Assembly (NCBI GenBank): GCA_963383645.1
Contig: OY726557.1
Coordinates: forward strand, 127,930,603-127,994,602
Origin: Muscardinus avellanarius
Taxonomy: Eukaryota > Chordata > Mammalia > Rodentia > Gliridae
Direction: 5' to 3'
Length of the DNA: 64,000 nucleotides
Shown: piece by piece, positions 11,769 to 23,310 of the stretch
Position numbering within the stretch: position 1 is the first letter of the stretch
Layout: each line of letters starts with the position of its first letter
The notes under the pieces: model-generated
Databases searched by the model: none
What the model was told of the DNA's origin: nothing
What the model saw: only the letters and a program-made list of their open reading frames with translations
Position numbers and translations under genes: made by a program

Positions 11769-12565
11769 CTAGGCTTCTACAAGGACAAACAAATGTAGAA
11801 AGGCATCTGAAGAGTTTAAGCTCAGACTCAGTTCCTAGGTATCCAGCCAGTTGGACCAGGAGGCCTAGCCCAGCCACACCACAGCTATGGCTCCCTGGGT
11901 GGCCCTGAACTATGTGGAAGCTTCTCCCACTTCTGCAAATTTCCACCCTTACCCACGATCACCACCTCCACAAGAATGAGGACCTTGAATCTTTCTCTAC
12001 ATGATGTCCTCCTTTGTTTGAAATAATGTTAAAATAATTTTTCTCACTAACTTGTACTCTTTTTAAATACCACTTCTAATATAAGATACCAAGAATTAGC
12101 AACAGGGCTAATTTACTATGTCATGTTTCAATACATTAATAATCTAATTGTATACCTAGTTAAATTGAAAACAAACTGAATTCAGTTTCACCTTAATTAT
12201 AGTCATTCTAACTCTCAGATATTCATGCTTTTTCCTAATTATCAAGAATTTTAACCTGGATAAACAAAGGACACCACGGATCCTTCTCTGTTCTTTTTTA
12301 AACACCTCCTTTGAAACTTTCTTTCTTCTTGCACAGACCTAAATGGTGGGTCTTTGAGGAATGAGACATCCTTTCACAGTAATTTTCTTTTAAATAAAAT
12401 CTTTTCATTTTCTTGTAAGTGGCTGAGACCTTGGCTCTTAACCTTAATGCTTTAGATACAAGGAGGGCGCCTGAAATTATAGAGTGGGTTCTATATTATT
12501 TTAGTAAGAGACATTTTAGTAAGAGATATTTAAATGATTGGGAGGTGCCTATAAAACTGAATTCA
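11769..12565. other. No recognised feature (single-copy sequence)
   Basis: AT-rich sequence with no identifiable repeat or exon. Short purine/pyrimidine tracts only. Confidence 0.5.
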
Positions 12566-12755
12566 GGCCAGGGTGGTGGTGTATAGCCTATAAAACCAGG
12601 ACTTGAAAGGCTGAGATAGAGGATTTCAGGCCCAAAGCCAGTCTCAGCAACTTAGTGAGATCCTCAACAACTTATCAAGACTATGTTTTAAAATAAAAAT
12701 AAAAAGGGATGTACATATAGCTTGGCTGTAGAATGACCCTGTGTGTGGTGCCTTT
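12566..12755 (+). mobile_element. B1-dID SINE, old
   Basis: Sense copy with both halves visible: a ggccagggtggtggtgta start, 'ggctgagatagaggat', an A-rich linker and a degraded ID half. Divergence is high. Confidence 0.7.
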
Positions 12756-13316
12756 CTTAATCTTGTGGGAGTGGTAGGGGTGAAGAGGGAAAGCTTCAGG
12801 ATTCCCTGAGAGCAATCACTAAACAGGGCACTAAGGAGTCCTACCTCTGTTACAATTTCAAGGATATATCCTGATCACAAGCCCAGCTGCATAATGAGCA
12901 ACATAATGTAACTCCATCATGTCTTTTAAGGCCCCAGGCAAAGAAAAATCCTGGGGCATTCACTGTAATATCAGTAAAATGGGTCACTCCATCTCAGGGT
13001 GGTCTTGTGGAATCAGGCTTGTAATTCTCTGCAAAAATTGCCACTCTCACCCTCACCCCTCATGTACAGGGGGACAGTTTTTTTTAATTACATCCAGGGC
13101 TTGCTACCTCAGCATTAGTGCAACTGAAAGTGCTTTCCTTTTAATAAAGCATGATTTTTATTTATGTATTTGTTTATGATTTTTCAATCTATATCTGTGT
13201 CTTGACACTGGGTTCAATTTCAAATACAAGAAAAAAGCCCTGAATTCAAACTATAGTTAGATATGGGGCTGGAACATCATTTAGAAAGATAAAAGAGCTG
13301 ATCAGAGATCTCCTGG
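12756..13316. other. No recognised feature (single-copy sequence)
   Basis: Unique-looking sequence immediately before the full-length LINE-1 insertion. Nothing coding is supported. Confidence 0.5.
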
Positions 13317-13330
13317 CCCTGTCTTTATAA
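13317..13330. repeat. Target-site duplication, left copy
   Basis: ccctgtctttataa here is repeated perfectly at 20,480-20,493, on the other side of the antisense LINE-1. The pair defines the ends of a single insertion. Confidence 0.85.
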
Positions 13331-15030
13331 TATAATGTGTTCTACATTGCTAGATTGTAGTCATACATCTTAATGGGGTAGAAGATGGTAGAAGTATATG
13401 TGCACACATCACTCATTCAGTCCTCCCCTAATTTCCACCCCATTCCCTCCCCTTCCCTCCTTCTCATGATTAGCTTAGTGATTGACTTTGATATGTTTGT
13501 GAAGGTTCATCGTGTACATTAGGAGAGTTCCCCTTTCCCCCACCTAGCCCCCTCAGCTAGGTTGCCTTATTTGCTCACCTATGCTTTCTCCTTCATTGTC
13601 TAGACTTCCTCCTATGATCCATTTTCTCCTTAGCTTCCCCGTATTAGGGAGCACATGTGATTTTTAACTTTATGTGATTGATTAACCTCACTTAGTCTAA
13701 TATTCTCCAGTCTCATCCATTTCCCTGAAAATGATGTAATTGTGTTTTTCTTTATGGTGGAGTAAAATTCCACTGTGTACATATCCCATAGTTTTGTAAT
13801 CCATTCATCTGCTGATGGATATCTTGGCTGGTTCCATAGTTTTGGAACTGTGAATTGTGCAGCTATGAACATAGAGAAGCATGCATTAGTTTGGTAGTTT
13901 GGCTTCCATTCTTTTGGGTAGTACCCAGAAGTGATATTGCTGGATCATATGGTAGGTTCGTTACCATTATAGATATTCATCCTCTATCTGAGGAATAGAG
14001 GGCAAAATTTTTCTCCCATTTTGTCAGATCTCTATTGAATTTATTGAAAGGTTCTTTTGCTGTACAGAAGCGTTTAAGTTTAATGAAATGTCATGTGTTC
14101 TGGTTTTTAATTTCTTGTGCCTTTGATGTCTTTTTGAGAAAATTTTTACCTGTGCATATGTGTTGAAGTGTTGGACCTATGTCCTCTTCAAGGAGTTGCA
14201 GGGTCTCTGGTCTGATTTCCAAGTCTTTGATACATCTTGAATTGACTCTTGTGCAGGTTGAGAAAGTGGGGTGTATTTTCATTTTTCTGTATATGGTTAA
14301 TCAGTTTTGCCAGCACCATTTGTTGAAGAGGCAATCTTTTCTCCAGTGTATGTTTTTGGCACCTTTGCCAAAAAATCAATTGGCTGTAAGTGTGCAGATG
14401 TGTTTCTGAGTTTTTTATTCTGCTCCTTTGGTCTATGTATCTGTTTTTGTCAGTACCATGCTGTTTTTATTACTATGGCTTTGTAGTATAGTTTAAAGTC
14501 AGGTATTGTGACCCATTCTTCATGGTTCTTGTTGCTGAGAACTACTTTGGCTATTCTGGGCTTTTTGTTGTTCTAAATGAATTTAAGGACTGATTTTTTA
14601 TGTCTCTGAAGAATGACCTTGGTAATTTTATGGATATTGCATTGAATCTGTGGATCATTTTTGGAACAATGGCCATTTTGATTATATTTATTCTGTCTAT
14701 CCAAGAGCATGGAAGATATTTTCATTTCCTAAGATCTTCTTTGATTTTTTTTTTCAGTGTTTTATAATTTTCCTTGTAGAGGTCTTTTACTTCTATTTTT
14801 AAATTTTTTTATTGGTGCATTCTGGTTAGGTTTATCCCTATGTATTTTATTTTTTGTGGGATATCCTGAGTGGAAGTGTTTTCTGGATTATTGTTTCAGT
14901 GGATTTATGGTTGGAATACAGGAAAGCTTCTGGTATTTTTTAAGATTGACTTTGCATCCAGACACTTTGCTGAATTTTTTGATCAGTTCTATAAGCCTTT
15001 TGGTTGAGTTTTCTTTTTCCTTTTTTTTTT

Positions 15031-15093
15031 TTTTGGTGGTACTGGGGTACTGGGGTTTCTGGGAAACCTTCTATCTTCGGGCTACACTCCCAG

Positions 15094-15171
<78 letters not shown>

Positions 15172-15274
15172 AACAGGGTATCTTAAGCCAGCGAGGGTGG
15201 CTTTGAACCAGCATGATCCTCCTGTCTCCGCTTTCCAAGCACAAGGATTACAAGCGTGCGCCACCATGCCTGGC
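15031..15274 (-). mobile_element. B1-dID SINE, palindrome subfamily, with internal (TA)n
   Basis: Antisense SINE inside LINE-1 ORF2. Its A-rich linker contains an expanded TA array (about 15,098-15,136) followed by a long T run. Similar sequences flank it (ttggttgagtttt and ttggttgggtttt), a target-site duplication with one mismatch. Confidence 0.9.
15098..15136. repeat. (TA)n microsatellite within a SINE
   Basis: About 19 pure TA units located between the two halves of the dimeric SINE, not at its tail. Confidence 0.95.
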
Positions 15275-16208
15275 TTGGTTGGGTTTTTTGAGTATCATGT
15301 CATCTGCAAATAGAAATAGTCTTACCTCTTCTGTTTGTATTTGTACTCCTTTAATTGTCTTCCCAAGTACTCTATTGAAAAGAAGTAGTGATAATGGACA
15401 TTCTTGTCTTCTTTCTGTCTTTAGACAGAAACTGTTTTCTTGCAGTTTTCCCCACTTAATATCATGTTGACTTTGGGCCTATTGTAAATTGCCTTTATAA
15501 TGTTGATGTTTCTTCTATTCTGATTTTCTGCAGTGATTTTAGCATAAATAGGTGTTGGATTTTATTGAATTATTTTTTAGCATCTATGGAAATTATCATG
15601 AAATTTTTGCCTTTGTTTTTGTTTATGTGATGAATTACATGGGTTGCTTTTTGTATGTTGAATGAGCCTTGCTCTGCTGGGAGGAACCATACTTTGTCAT
15701 GGTGTATGATTTTCTTGATGTGATTTTGAACTAGTATTGCTAGTATTTTCTTTACCAGTTTTGCATCTAATTTTATCCATGATATAGGCTTATAATTTTC
15801 TTTTCTTGACCTGTTTTTATTTGGCTTTGGTACTGATGATGGCTTCATGAGATATATTTGGGAGAGTTCCATTTCTCTCTATTTAATGGAATAGATTGAA
15901 GAGTATTGGAATTAGCTTTTTTATAAAGATTTTATAAAATTCACCTGGAAATCATCTGGTTCTGGGCTTTTGTTCGATGGTAGGAACTGTATTGTTGCTT
16001 CAATTGCTTTGATTGCTACTGATTTTTTAAAATTTTCTGTGTCCTCTTGACTCAATTTAGGAAGGTTGTATGTATTAAGAAATTTATCAATTTCTTCTAG
16101 ATTTTCCATTTTGTTGGAGTATAATTTTTCAAAGTAGTTTCTGATAATCCTCTGGATTTTCATGCTATTAGTGGTAATATCTCCTTTTTTCATCTCTTAT
16201 ATTAGTAA

Positions 16209-16415
16209 TTTTTTTTTTTTTTTTTTTTTTTTTGGTGGTACTGGAGTTCCTGGAAACTCTTCTCTCTTCCGGGATATACTCCCAGACCTATTTTGTACTT
16301 TTTAAATTTGGAAACAAGGTCTCTTAAGCCAGCGTCGCTGGCTTTGAACCAGCGCGATCCTCTTGTCTCTGCCTCCCAAGTGTGGGGATTACAAGTGTGT
16401 GCCACCACGCCTGGC
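16209..16415 (-). mobile_element. B1-dID SINE, palindrome subfamily
   Basis: Antisense SINE inside LINE-1 ORF2, flanked by ttagtaatttt on both sides (an 11-bp target-site duplication). It carries AAGCCAGC-gtc-GCTGGCTT and the shortened ID end with 'ctggagttcctgg'. Confidence 0.92.
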
Positions 16416-17749
16416 TATTTTAGTAATTTTGATTTATTCTATCTTTTGTTTAGGTTGGCTAGTGTTTTATCTGTCTTGTTTATTTTGTCAAGAAACTAGC
16501 TTTTGGCTTTATTAATTTTCTTTACTTTTTTATTCTATACTTCATTGATTTCTGCTTTGATTTTTAATAATTTTCTTTTACTGCCTTTGGGTTTGATTGT
16601 TTCTGTTTTTTAAGGGCTTTGAGGTGTGTCATTATGTTATTTGGTGACTTTTTGTTCTTCTTATGAGGGCACTCAGTGCTATAAATTTTCCTCTTAAGAT
16701 TGCCTTTGAGGTGTCCCAGAGGTTTGATAAGTTGTGTATCCATTTTTGTTTGTTTCTAGCAATTCTTAATTTCACCCTTAACTTTTTCTATGAGCCATTC
16801 TTGGTTCAGCAGTGTGGTGATCAGTCTCCATGTGTTTATGTAGTTATTTTGGGTCTTGTTATAGTTGATTTCTAGTTTCATTTTATTGTGGTCTGAAAAG
16901 ATACAAGGGAATATATTACATGTTTTTAATTTGATAGTGCTCACTTTGTGGCCCAAGATATGGTCTATTATGGAGAAGGTTACATGAGCAGCTGAGAAAA
17001 ATGTGAATTCTGCTGTAGTTGGGCAAAATATTCTGTGTCTACTAAGTTTATTTATTTTATGGTATTCTTTAGGTCTGAAGCATTTTTACTGAACATTTGT
17101 GTAGAAGGTTAGTCTAGCAGTATGAACAGAGTGTTGAAGTGTTTTGGTATTATTGTATTGGGATCAATGCATGGCTTTATGTTACAAAGAGTTTGTTTTA
17201 TGAAAGTAGCTGCAGTTATGTTTGGGGCATAAATGTTGACTATCATCATTTCCTGTTGATGAATTATTCCATTTACCATTAAAAAATGACGTGCTTTGTC
17301 TCTTTCTGATAAGTTTAGGCTTGAAGTTGAATTTGTCTAATATCTTTATTTCTACTCCTGTTTGTCTTCATGTTCCATTCACATGGCTAACATTGTCTCA
17401 GTCCTTCACCTTTGGTTTGTTACTATCTTTACTTGTAAGATATGTTTCTTTCAGGTAGCATATAGATAGATTCTGGCTTTTAATCCGTTTTTCCACCTTA
17501 CTTCTATTTTAAGAGTTGAGACCATTTATATTCATTATGATTAATGAGAGATGGCTTTTAATTCCTAAAATTTTGAGTTTTAACTTCTGTTTAAGGTAGT
17601 GTATGTTTTTTTTTAACTTTGTTGTTTGTTTGATGAAATTCTTGTTTCTCTAGCTCTGGGGTTTATTACTTATTTCTTATTTGTAATTAATCTCTTTTAG
17701 TATTTTCTCTAATGGTGCTTTAAAGACATACATTTTTGTCAGATTATTA

Positions 17750-17960
17750 TTTTTTTTTGGTGGTACTGGGGGTGGAAACCAGAGGCTTTCTACCTCTGGG
17801 CTATACTCCCAGATCTTTTTTTATATTTTATTTGGAAACAGGGTCTCACTAGGTTGCTGAGAGCCTCACTAAGTATCTGAGGCTGGCTTCAAACCCATGC
17901 GATCCTCCTGTCTCAGCCTCCCAAGCACAGGGATTACAAGTGTGTACCACCATGCCTGGC
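17750..17960 (-). mobile_element. B1-dID SINE, standard subfamily
   Basis: Antisense SINE flanked by a perfect 17-bp duplication (catttttgtcagattat at 17,731-17,747 and 17,960-17,976). It keeps the longer left-half region (agttgctgagagcctcac type in antisense) that the palindrome subfamily lacks. Confidence 0.93.
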
Positions 17961-17969
17961 ATTTTTGTC

Positions 17970-18810
17970 AGATTATGTTTGTCTAGGATGATTTTTATTT
18001 CTCCATTAAAACTGAGAGATTTTTGTGCTGGGTAGAAATTTTTGACTACTAAAGTTATTTTCTTTCAGAATTCAGAATATATGTTCCAGGCCCTCATATT
18101 TTTTGTGACTTGGTTTGGGAAATGTAAAGTGATTTTTATTGATTTGCCTTTGAATGTCACTTATTTTTGTTGCCTTTAAAAGTCTCTCTTTTGCCTCTAT
18201 GTTAGTTAGTTTGACTCTTATGTGGCAGTGTGAACCTTTTCTCTGATCTTTTCTAAAAAGGGTTCTATATGTTTTCTATATTGGCCTTTTTTTTTGTTTG
18301 GAAATTTTTCTGGTATTAATTCTTTGAAAAGATTATTCCTTTGGTTTCACCTTATATTCTCTCTTATATGCCTATTATTATTCTTAAGTTAGCTCTTTTA
18401 AAATTGTCCCGTATCTCTTCAATGTCCAGTTCATGCTCTCAAATTATTTTTTATAAATTATATATTATACCTTCATTTTTGGAGTGGTCATCTTCTAAGA
18501 GTCATATTATATTTTCCATGTGGTCTAATCTATTGTTTACAGTTTGTATTGATACCTTCACTTTAATTATTCCAACCTTCACTTCCTTCAGACCTTCTCT
18601 TTTATTCTTGTTCAGGGTGTCAGATTGTTTGTTTGTTTCTTTATTTATTTTTAGGCTCTCTATAAATTATTTTCAGAAATCCTGTATAATTTCTGCTATT
18701 AAATTCTAATATGTTCTTCGGGCAATCTCTGCAATTATGTGTGGTGGGTTCTGTTATTGTGGAGTGGTGGGAGCTCATTGTTTCCTTTTTATTCTTCTTT
18801 CTTATGATTG
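17970..18810 (-). pseudogene. LINE-1 ORF1 (RNA-binding chaperone) pseudogene
   Basis: ORF1 normally forms a trimeric coiled-coil RNA-binding protein that coats LINE-1 RNA. The antisense sequence aligns by eye with the better-preserved ORF1 at 47,847-48,764, including the region equivalent to its C-terminal domain at about 17,980-18,180 and the coiled-coil region near 18,650-18,690. The frame is destroyed and no start codon can be assigned. Confidence 0.7.
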
Positions 18811-20479
18811 CAGGTTTCTTAAGTTTATATCTTTGTTGCTTCTGATAACTTTCTTTTACTCTACATGTGTCAGCTGGTATATACAAGGGCAAGTGGTATT
18901 GTATTTAGAGGTGAAGATTAAGTGAGGAGGAAGGTACTGAAATAGTAAGTACAAGAATCAGGTAAAGTACCAGATAGGATAGGATCAAGTAGAACAAGAA
19001 TTTGAGTGTAGTAAGGTAATAGATAGTAAAGCTTAGAGATAATGAATATATTGTAGGATTTTAGTCACTTGTATAGAGTATTTAGGTATAGTAATATGAA
19101 GTAGGTTTAATATAGTACAAAGAAAAAGAAAAATAAATGAAGAGAGTAGATATGAAAAAGGGAAGAAGATTGTAAAAGGGGTAGGGAAGAGAACAAACTA
19201 GCATACATTCACAAATAAAAAACTACAACAACAAAATAAAACAATCCTACAAATATATGAATACTGAGCAGTCTTAGCCTCTGCAGTCCTTCTGAGTCTG
19301 CATGGATTATTTCAGTCATTTAAGGTTCACGTTCTTTAATACGTTCTTGAGTATGTTCCAAGTGCTCTCATTTGCTCTGTAAACTATAGCAATAATGTCA
19401 GTTTGTAGCCCCACTTTTGGGTCTCCTTCAATGATTTAGACACCCTGGCTTGGTGTCGCTCTCTGTTTGTGCAGGCACTGAGTTCACTGGAAGTTTTCGT
19501 GCTGCACACCTGGGTCTATGACCTCTCCACAGGGACTGTTTCCAAGACTCTGTCTGTCTACACAGGTGGCCAGTATTACTGGGACTGGATCTCGTGGAAG
19601 GATGGGTCTCTTTCTATAGTCTCTGAGCCGCATCTCTGCTCACCTATGTAGATGGCAGTTGCTTCTGGGACCAAACCCAGTTTATGTGCAGAAGTCCTAG
19701 TAGTTCTCCACAGGTAGGGCTGGATAGGTCTAACTTCTTCCACTATAAACAGGATTGGGTGGTCTGTGGCAATCCCTGGAGGCATTCTTAACGTGTTGTG
19801 CCTAAACACATTAAGCCTCTTTGCCTAATTGGCCCTGAGGGATGTCTGCTAATTCATGCCTCTGACATGTCCTACTGCACACTCCATCCTCACTTTCACC
19901 AGGCTGAACTGCAGAGTCTCAGACCTTGTAAGTCTATATCTTTCTGGGCTAGTCCCTGAGGCAACACTGGGTGTTCTCCCTTAGGTACAGCTACTTTATT
20001 TATGTTGTTGTTTAGATCCTCTCTGAATCTCTGGAGGACGGTGTGCTCGCCTGCCACTGCCACAGGTTCTAGCCAGCCATACAGTCAGTAGCGTCTCTGT
20101 GGAACATGGAGTTAGAAGTCAAACACATACAGTTCTGATGAGCTGCATCTTCTTACTTTGCATCAAGTTGTTGGGCTTTTTTGCTGGGGTTCTCAGGAGG
20201 CCTCACTGCCAGCAGTTCTGGCACAGTTAGGTGAGATGGTGCCCCCACAACTGCAGCTGTTGAAGGTTAATGGGATACTTTTCTGTCCTCTGTTCTGTCT
20301 TGTAGCTTTGTTTTAGCTGTCTTTTACTTTCTCATTACTGTGTTTTTTTTTTGTTTGTTTGTTTGTTTTTTTGTTTTTTGCTTTCTTCCCCCTATTTTCA
20401 AGATGCTGTTTTCATAGTGATAGAGACTGTCAGCAGAACCGAAATGTGTTGCTTTCCTTAGTTGCCATCTACTGGAAGT
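18811..20479 (-). promoter_or_regulatory. LINE-1 5' untranslated region
   Basis: This lies between the ORF1 remnant and the 5' insertion boundary, and in intact elements would hold the internal RNA polymerase II promoter. The outer part (about 19,260-20,479) is GC-richer, as LINE-1 5'UTRs usually are. The inner part (18,890-19,260) is a purine-rich, AGTA-rich stretch with no counterpart in the other 5'UTR at 47,066, so it may be a separate insertion. Confidence 0.6.
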
Positions 20480-20493
20480 CCCTGTCTTTATAA
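20480..20493. repeat. Target-site duplication, right copy
   Basis: A perfect match to 13,317-13,330, closing the full-length LINE-1 insertion. Confidence 0.85.
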
Positions 20494-20649
20494 ATTAATG
20501 AATTATATTCCTGTAAAAATTTTTGGCTTCCAAAGTCTTTTCAGTTTAGAGCTGAAATCTAGTAATGCCACTGAAGCTAGTTAGAAGTTTTTCCTTTTGC
20601 CCTAATACCATTTAATGGAAACATATGGATACTAATAGCTTTTTTAATT

Positions 20650-20830
20650 GAATGCCTATTATTTGCAGAAATTTTGCATATATTGTCTCAAATTCTCATC
20701 AAAGTTCTTTCAAGCAAGCAGATCTTATTAGTCCCATTTTATGGACAAAGTAGCCAGAACCCATAAATATTAATACAGTTTTTCTGACATTCCCTATCTG
20801 ATAAGACACAGAGTTAGAATTCAAAACCAG
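20650..20830 (-). mobile_element. MIR relic
   Basis: The order of 'attgtctcaaattctcatca', 'ttattagtcccattttatgg' and 'acacagagttagaattcaaa' follows a degraded MIR element. It is strongly diverged, and the strand is given relative to the usual consensus with low certainty. Confidence 0.55.
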
Positions 20831-21572
20831 AGACTCTGCCTTTTCCTGAGTTTTAAACTTGGCCCAAATCTCCATAAAGCAGAGTTATCAGCAAAAATCA
20901 AAGTCCAAGAAGTTCTCAAAGAGGGTTTCTTGGTTCTTTGTGAACTCCTGTGCTGGCTATGTATAGAAGATTTATCACACAATTGGAGGCTACAGGACAT
21001 TTTCAAAGAAAACCTTACTGTGACGGTAAAGGCTCATCTCCATACAAGCTGACAAAAGCAAGAGGGTGTCTTCCTCAGGGCCTGTCCCCAGTGAAGCCAC
21101 TGCCATAGCTGTCTTCCAGATACCTAAGACCACCCAGCCTTGAGAAGGGAAAGGTAAGTATTTTAACACTGGGTTGTAAACTTTTCCTAAAAAAGATCAA
21201 GTAGCAAATAATGTAGGCCTTGTGAACTACACTGACTGTTAAAATCATTCCAGTCTGTCATTAAAGAGAAAAAGGATAATTAATGTACATTTGACTGTGT
21301 TAAAATAAAATTTATTTGGAAATATTGAAATGAGAACTTCATGTAATTTCTATGTCATAACTTATTTAAATTTTCCCTAACTACTTTAAATGAAAATCTC
21401 ATTATTGATCTCTAATTTAGAGAGCCAAACACTTCTAAATTTCAAACTTAAAAACAGTAATTTTTTAGTGGCTTTTATATACTGTGAAGGATGCTATGCA
21501 CTGAACTTATTTTCTAGGTTAGGATTTTGAAGCTCAATTTTAAAATAATTTCCACATATAGAAGTATATACT
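20831..21572. other. No recognised feature (single-copy sequence)
   Basis: AT-rich sequence with no repeat or exon that I can support. Confidence 0.5.
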
Positions 21573-21780
21573 TGCTGGACATGCTGATGCACATCTGTCA
21601 TCTAAGTACTTGGAAGGCTGGACAGAAGGTTCACAGGTTTGAGGCTAGACTCAGCAACTTGGCAGGACTCTTAGTGACCTAGTGAGACCCTATTTCAAAA
21701 CAAAACAAACAAAACAAAACAAAAGGCTGGAGTTGCATTTTGAAGATAAAATTTCCTGGCTTTAATTCCCAGTACCAAAA
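21573..21780 (+). mobile_element. B1-dID SINE, old
   Basis: Sense copy with a diverged B1-like half, a CAAAA-expanded linker at about 21,697-21,724 and a degraded ID-like half ending ttcccagtacc. Confidence 0.75.
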
Positions 21781-22230
21781 AAGTATACAACTAACATATG
21801 TAGGTATAACTTTTACTATTAAAATGAACAAATGAATAACCAACAATGACTTCAAAAGAATACCTTTGAAGCCACTGGGTGCCTTTCCATGCTGTGAATT
21901 ATGTCTAAAACAAAGTAGATTTTGTGTCTCAAAGCATTTTTTTTTCTTTTTTGATATAACACAAATGCAAAAAAATAAAACATATGCATAGTTTAACACA
22001 CAATTGTAAAAAATGCCATTTTTCTTGAAAAAAGAAATAAATAAAAATAGAATATTACTAACACCTTTCCTATTTTGCTTCTCCAAGAGAATAATACATC
22101 TCACCTGAATGAAGTGATATTTCTTTCTGCTCTTTTAGAATACTATTCCTCCTGTGTGTACACCCCATAAAAAGTTAAATATATATGGCTTGCTTTTGTA
22201 CAACATATGATTGGGAACATATCATATATC
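21781..22230. other. No recognised feature (single-copy sequence)
   Basis: AT-rich. The 141-codon antisense open frame covering part of it (21,679-22,104) has no recognisable domain and runs across the SINE linker, so I treat it as chance. Confidence 0.5.
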
Positions 22231-22233
22231 CAA

Positions 22234-22234
22234 A

Positions 22235-22294
<60 letters not shown>
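22234..22294. repeat. (TATC)n microsatellite
   Basis: About fifteen tetranucleotide units with one interruption near 22,277. Confidence 0.95.
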
Positions 22295-22295
<1 letters not shown>

Positions 22296-22813
22296 CCATC
22301 TATGTTTCAAGCCTGGCTGCTTTTATGAAGTTTATGGTAATCTAAGATATTTTAATTCTGGCAATTTGGTGGTGTCTTACTGTGGAATAATATTCTTTGT
22401 AGTTTCAGTTGCATTTCTCCACCTAATGAGATCAAGTACTTTTTTATATGCTTATTAGTCTGGGCTCCGGCTTCTTGAAGTACTAGTACACATCTTCTGT
22501 TTGGGTCATCTTGTGTTTTCTGTTCTTCTCCTGCTTCTGAGTATGAGCTTTGCCAGTTGTACAAGTTACAAAAAGAAGCTCTGATTTTACTTATTGCTTG
22601 TTTTTGCTTTTTTTAAAGTATCTTTGATGAGAAGCTCTTAGTGTAATTTATTTTGGTGCTTACTCTTTTTTAATCAATGCATTGCTTTGCATTGGGGGAT
22701 AATAAAGATTTTCTCCTATATAAATATTTAAGAACTTTATAATTTTAATTTTTAATCCATCTGAAAATGACTTTTGGACTTTTGCCTATGACCTAAAATA
22801 TTAATTTAGTTTC

Positions 22814-22880
22814 TCCTTCCTTCCTTCCTTCCTTCCTTCCTTCCTTCCTTCCTTCCTTCCTTCCTTCCTTCCTTCTTTCC
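22814..22880. repeat. (TTCC)n microsatellite
   Basis: A pure TTCC array inside the old LINE-1, followed by TTCTTTCC-type imperfect units. Confidence 0.95.
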
Positions 22881-23022
22881 TTCTTTTCTTTCTTCCTCAT
22901 TTTCTCCCTCTTTCTTTCCATGAAAATGTCCAATTGCTTTAGCAAACACTGATTTAAAAGTGTATCCTTGTCTATGGATCTAAAAATGTTTAATCTGTCA
23001 AAACTAGTTTATATATATTTAC

Positions 23023-23206
23023 TTTTTGGTGGTACTGGGGTTTCTGGAAACCCTTCTACCTCTGGGCTATACTTCCAAACCTATTTTATACTTTTTATTT
23101 GGAAACGGGGTCTCTTAAGCCAGCACGGCTGGCTTCGAACCTATGCGATCCTCCTGTCTCCGCCTCCTAAGCGCAGGGATTACAAGCGTGTGCCACCACG
23201 CCCAGC
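23023..23206 (-). mobile_element. B1-dID SINE, palindrome subfamily
   Basis: Antisense, flanked by caaaactagtt on both sides. It carries AAGCCAGC-acg-GCTGGCTT and the shortened ID end 'ctggggtttctggaaaccc'. It is among the least diverged SINEs here. Confidence 0.92.
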
Positions 23207-23310
23207 CAAAACTAGTTGTTTTTATATTCCTGAGTCACTTTCTCGATATGCTGTTGTGTTCCATTGGTTGATTTGTTGGCTTTTCCACCAATATCACATT
23301 ATAATTAGTA

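Larger units (their letters stand above)
13630..17560 (-). pseudogene. LINE-1 ORF2 (endonuclease-reverse transcriptase) pseudogene
   Basis: The intact protein nicks target DNA and reverse transcribes LINE-1 RNA at the nick. Read antisense, the C-terminus (13,630-13,872) keeps the WNQPRYPSADEWITKLWDMY block. The reverse-transcriptase part (15,570-16,193) keeps the PKPNKNRSRKENYKPIS block and NFMIISIDAKK. The end of the endonuclease domain (16,756-16,956) keeps a SDHNKMKLEI block. Frames are broken many times, and two SINEs (15,031-15,274 and 16,209-16,415) sit inside. The start codon is not recognisable, so the upper boundary is approximate. Confidence 0.85.
13331..20479 (-). mobile_element. 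Full-length antisense LINE-1
   Basis: In antisense order this element shows the 3'UTR (from ~13,345, with the tcatacatcttaatggggta motif shared by other copies), ORF2 from 13,630, an ORF1 remnant around 17,970-18,810, and a long 5' region ending at 'agttgccatctactgg'. That end is the complement of an AGATGGCAAC start like other LINE-1 5' ends. A perfect 14-bp duplication flanks it. Three SINEs (15,031, 16,209, 17,750) inserted later, so about 6.5 kb is LINE-1 proper. Many stops and frameshifts make it inactive. Confidence 0.85.
22560..23310 (-). mobile_element. Old antisense LINE-1 ORF2 fragment
   Basis: The sequence follows the typical antisense ORF2 order (for example 'ttaatccatctgaaaatgac' and 'gttccattggttgatttgtt'). 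It is interrupted by a TTCC microsatellite and by a SINE at 23,023. No open frame survives. Confidence 0.7.

Noticed and set aside
14757..15206. 149-codon plus-strand open frame, hydrophobic
   Set aside because: It lies antisense to LINE-1 ORF2 and runs into a SINE TA array and T run. Its membrane-like look comes from T-rich antisense sequence.
18341..18709. 122-codon plus-strand open frame
   Set aside because: Antisense to the LINE-1 ORF1 remnant.
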